From NCBI GenBank assembly GCA_003511945.1, contig DOJA01000087.1, positions 1-6,623 on the forward strand: a stretch of DNA of 6,623 bases, given 5' to 3'. Every line of letters begins with the position of its first letter. Within the stretch, counting starts at the first letter, position 1. This DNA comes from Phycisphaerales bacterium. GTDB lineage: Bacteria > Planctomycetota > Phycisphaerae > Phycisphaerales > UBA1924. The notes beneath the pieces were generated by a model. The model saw nothing but the letters and a program-made list of their open reading frames with translations. It was not told the DNA's origin and searched no databases. Of the stretch, positions 5,588 to 6,623 are shown piece by piece. The position numbers were made by a program, and so were the translations under genes.

Positions 5588-5597
5588 CGTACCCGTC

Positions 5598-6410
5598 ATG
5601 ACCCACCCCAGCGGCGAAGCACCCGGGGACTCTCACGCCGGCTTCCGCCTGGAGCCCGAGGCCCCCGCGCCCCCCACCGCCCTCCCGGGCAACGCCTCGG
5701 TCGTGCGCCCCGACGCGGAGGACCTGCACTTCGCTCTCGGCGCCGACCTCATGACCCACGCCTTCAACTGCGTCCGCGCGTTTGGGGACTTTCACCTCGC
5801 CCTGTCGGGCGGCTCGACCCCCCTGCCGTTCTATCGGCGCCTGATGGTCGATCCCGCCTTCCGCGCGTTCCCGTGGGCCCGCACGCACCTGTGGATCGTC
5901 GATGAGCGCCGCGTCCCGATGGACGACGACCGCTGCAACTACACCCACATCGCCGGCTACCTGCTGGACCATTCGGGGCTGCCCGAGTCCCACGCTCACC
6001 CCATCCGCGCCACCGAGCCCGACGCCGACCGCGCCTACGAACGCGAACTGCGGGACACGCTGGCCTGGCGCGAGAAGGGCCACGATCGGCTGGACTTCGT
6101 CCTGCTGGGCATGGGCGCCGACGGGCACACCGCGTCGCTCTTCCCGCGCTCCCCCGCGCTGCGCGAGCGGGAGCGCCTCGTCACGGTCAACAGCGGCCCG
6201 TCGGTCACGCCACCCGACCGCGTGACCATGACCTACCCCCTGATCAACGCGGCCCGCTTTGTGGCCGTGCTGGTGACGGGCGAGTCGAAGAAGAGCACGC
6301 TCACCCGCGTCAGCGCCCGCGCTTCTTCGCCCGAGGAACTGCCCATCCTGGGCGTCGCTCCCGTGGGCGGCGTGCTGCGCTGGTACCTCGACGCCGGCGC
6401 GTGCCCGTAA
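5598..6410 (+). CDS. pgl: 6-phosphogluconolactonase (DevB/SOL type)
   Basis: A 270-residue cytoplasmic enzyme that hydrolyses 6-phosphogluconolactone to 6-phosphogluconate, the second step of the oxidative pentose phosphate pathway. Family motifs appear in order: ALSGGSTP (68-75, phosphate loop), WIVDERRVP (99-107) with DDDRCNY (109-115), LLGMGADGHTASLFP (169-183), and RVTMTYPLINAA (208-219). The C-terminal part has LVTGESKK (225-232) and a closing RWYLD (261-265). The distantly related glucosamine-6-phosphate deaminases share the fold, but GMGADGHTASLFP is typical of the lactonase. The protein is about 30-35 residues longer than usual at the N-terminus; that part is Pro/Ala-rich and probably disordered. 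The start is supported by the TACACT box upstream. No zwf or gnd gene is adjacent. Its TAA stop coincides with the edge of repeat element C. Confidence 0.93.
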   Translation: MTHPSGEAPGDSHAGFRLEPEAPAPPTALPGNASVVRPDAEDLHFALGADLMTHAFNCVRAFGDFHLALSGGSTPLPFYRRLMVDPAFRAFPWARTHLWIVDERRVPMDDDRCNYTHIAGYLLDHSGLPESHAHPIRATEPDADRAYERELRDTLAWREKGHDRLDFVLLGMGADGHTASLFPRSPALRERERLVTVNSGPSVTPPDRVTMTYPLINAARFVAVLVTGESKKSTLTRVSARASSPEELPILGVAPVGGVLRWYLDAGACP

Positions 6411-6502
6411 GAGTCCCTCACAGAATGACCTACCCCATCTGGTGGGACAGGCGTCCCGCCTGTCGCTCTTCGCCCCCTCTGAATCCTTCTGTAAGGGGCT
6501 CT
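6410..6502 (+). repeat. composite palindromic element C
   Basis: The left arm AGAGTCCCTCACAGAATGAC (6410-6429) and the inverted right arm, read on the minus strand as AGAGCCCCTTACAGAAGGAT (6483-6502), match at 16 of 20 positions. The core palindrome at 6446-6464 is GACAGGCG, TCC, CGCCTGTC. The element runs in the opposite orientation to A and B. Its first base is the last base of the pgl stop codon. Confidence 0.8.
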
Positions 6503-6545
6503 AAAGAGGTTCCCACTTCCGACTGTTCCTCTCCGTCCCTTCCCC

Positions 6546-6572
6546 GGTGGCACGGGCGGCCCGCCCGTGTCC
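6546..6572 (+). repeat. isolated short palindromic repeat after element C
   Basis: GGTGG is followed by the palindrome at 6551-6569, identical to the one at 4931-4949 (9-bp stem, one-base loop, G:C subtype) and ending in GTGTCCTA. The rest of 6503-6616 is pyrimidine-rich with no gene visible. Confidence 0.85.
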
Positions 6573-6616
6573 TACACCTCTACCTCTCCCTGCGCATCAA
6601 CCCCCACCCCGCCCCG

Positions 6617-6622
6617 TATAGT
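6617..6622 (+). promoter_or_regulatory. possible -10 box for a gene starting beyond the window
   Basis: TATAGT ends one base before the window edge. By the spacing seen at other genes here, a start codon would be expected about 7 nt further on, near position 6630. It is inferred from a single hexamer. Confidence 0.35.
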
Positions 6623-6623
6623 C

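Noticed and set aside
1..6623. Gene cluster forming a new system (defence, biosynthetic or secretion)
   Set aside because: The six genes are ordinary, separately transcribed metabolic or redox genes in mixed orientation; nothing links them functionally.

Overview
The window is very GC-rich (about 70 % by eye) and carries six protein genes in a mixed-strand layout, with no RNA gene, insertion-sequence transposase or CRISPR array that I can see. Three things suggest a member of the Planctomycetota, perhaps the Phycisphaerae: a noncanonical GlmU-like sugar nucleotidyltransferase, a Tat-signal aldo/keto reductase, and abundant intergenic palindromes of the GGTGGCACAGGCGTCCCGCC type. The assignment rests on gene style and repeats only and is moderately sure.

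Layout: 1-177 is a leader holding a possible promoter and a hairpin. 178-1254 (+) is a secreted thioredoxin/TlpA-like protein with a TPR-like tail. 1259-1915 (-) is a HAD phosphatase, convergent with it across only 4 bp. 1969-3246 (+) is the GlmU-like nucleotidyltransferase / left-handed beta-helix protein, divergent from the HAD gene. 3247-3504 is filled by palindromic repeats and leads into 3505-4578 (+), a Tat-signal aldo/keto reductase. 4579-4987 is a 409-bp gene-free, repeat-packed stretch between convergent genes. 4988-5434 (-) is a GNAT acetyltransferase. 5435-5597 is a divergent intergenic region with one composite repeat. 5598-6410 (+) is 6-phosphogluconolactonase. 6411-6623 holds more repeats and a possible promoter for a gene just outside the window.

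The genes do not form one pathway or operon. They are single-gene transcription units of ordinary metabolism: redox/cell envelope, sugar phosphate, amino-sugar nucleotide and pentose phosphate functions. The interest lies between them. (1) Nine 19-nt palindromes share one architecture; almost all their differences are compensatory, and they fall into linked subtypes. (2) Three of these palindromes are cores of roughly 90-bp elements with terminal inverted repeats. (3) Four of the six genes have a TANNNT box 7 nt (three genes) or 10 nt (one gene) upstream of the start codon and no Shine-Dalgarno, implying leaderless or near-leaderless mRNAs; the HAD gene among the 7-nt set starts with GTG. (4) The plus strand changes from G-rich to C-rich near 3.3-3.5 kb whichever strand is coding. 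I found no convincing new enzymatic or defence system.
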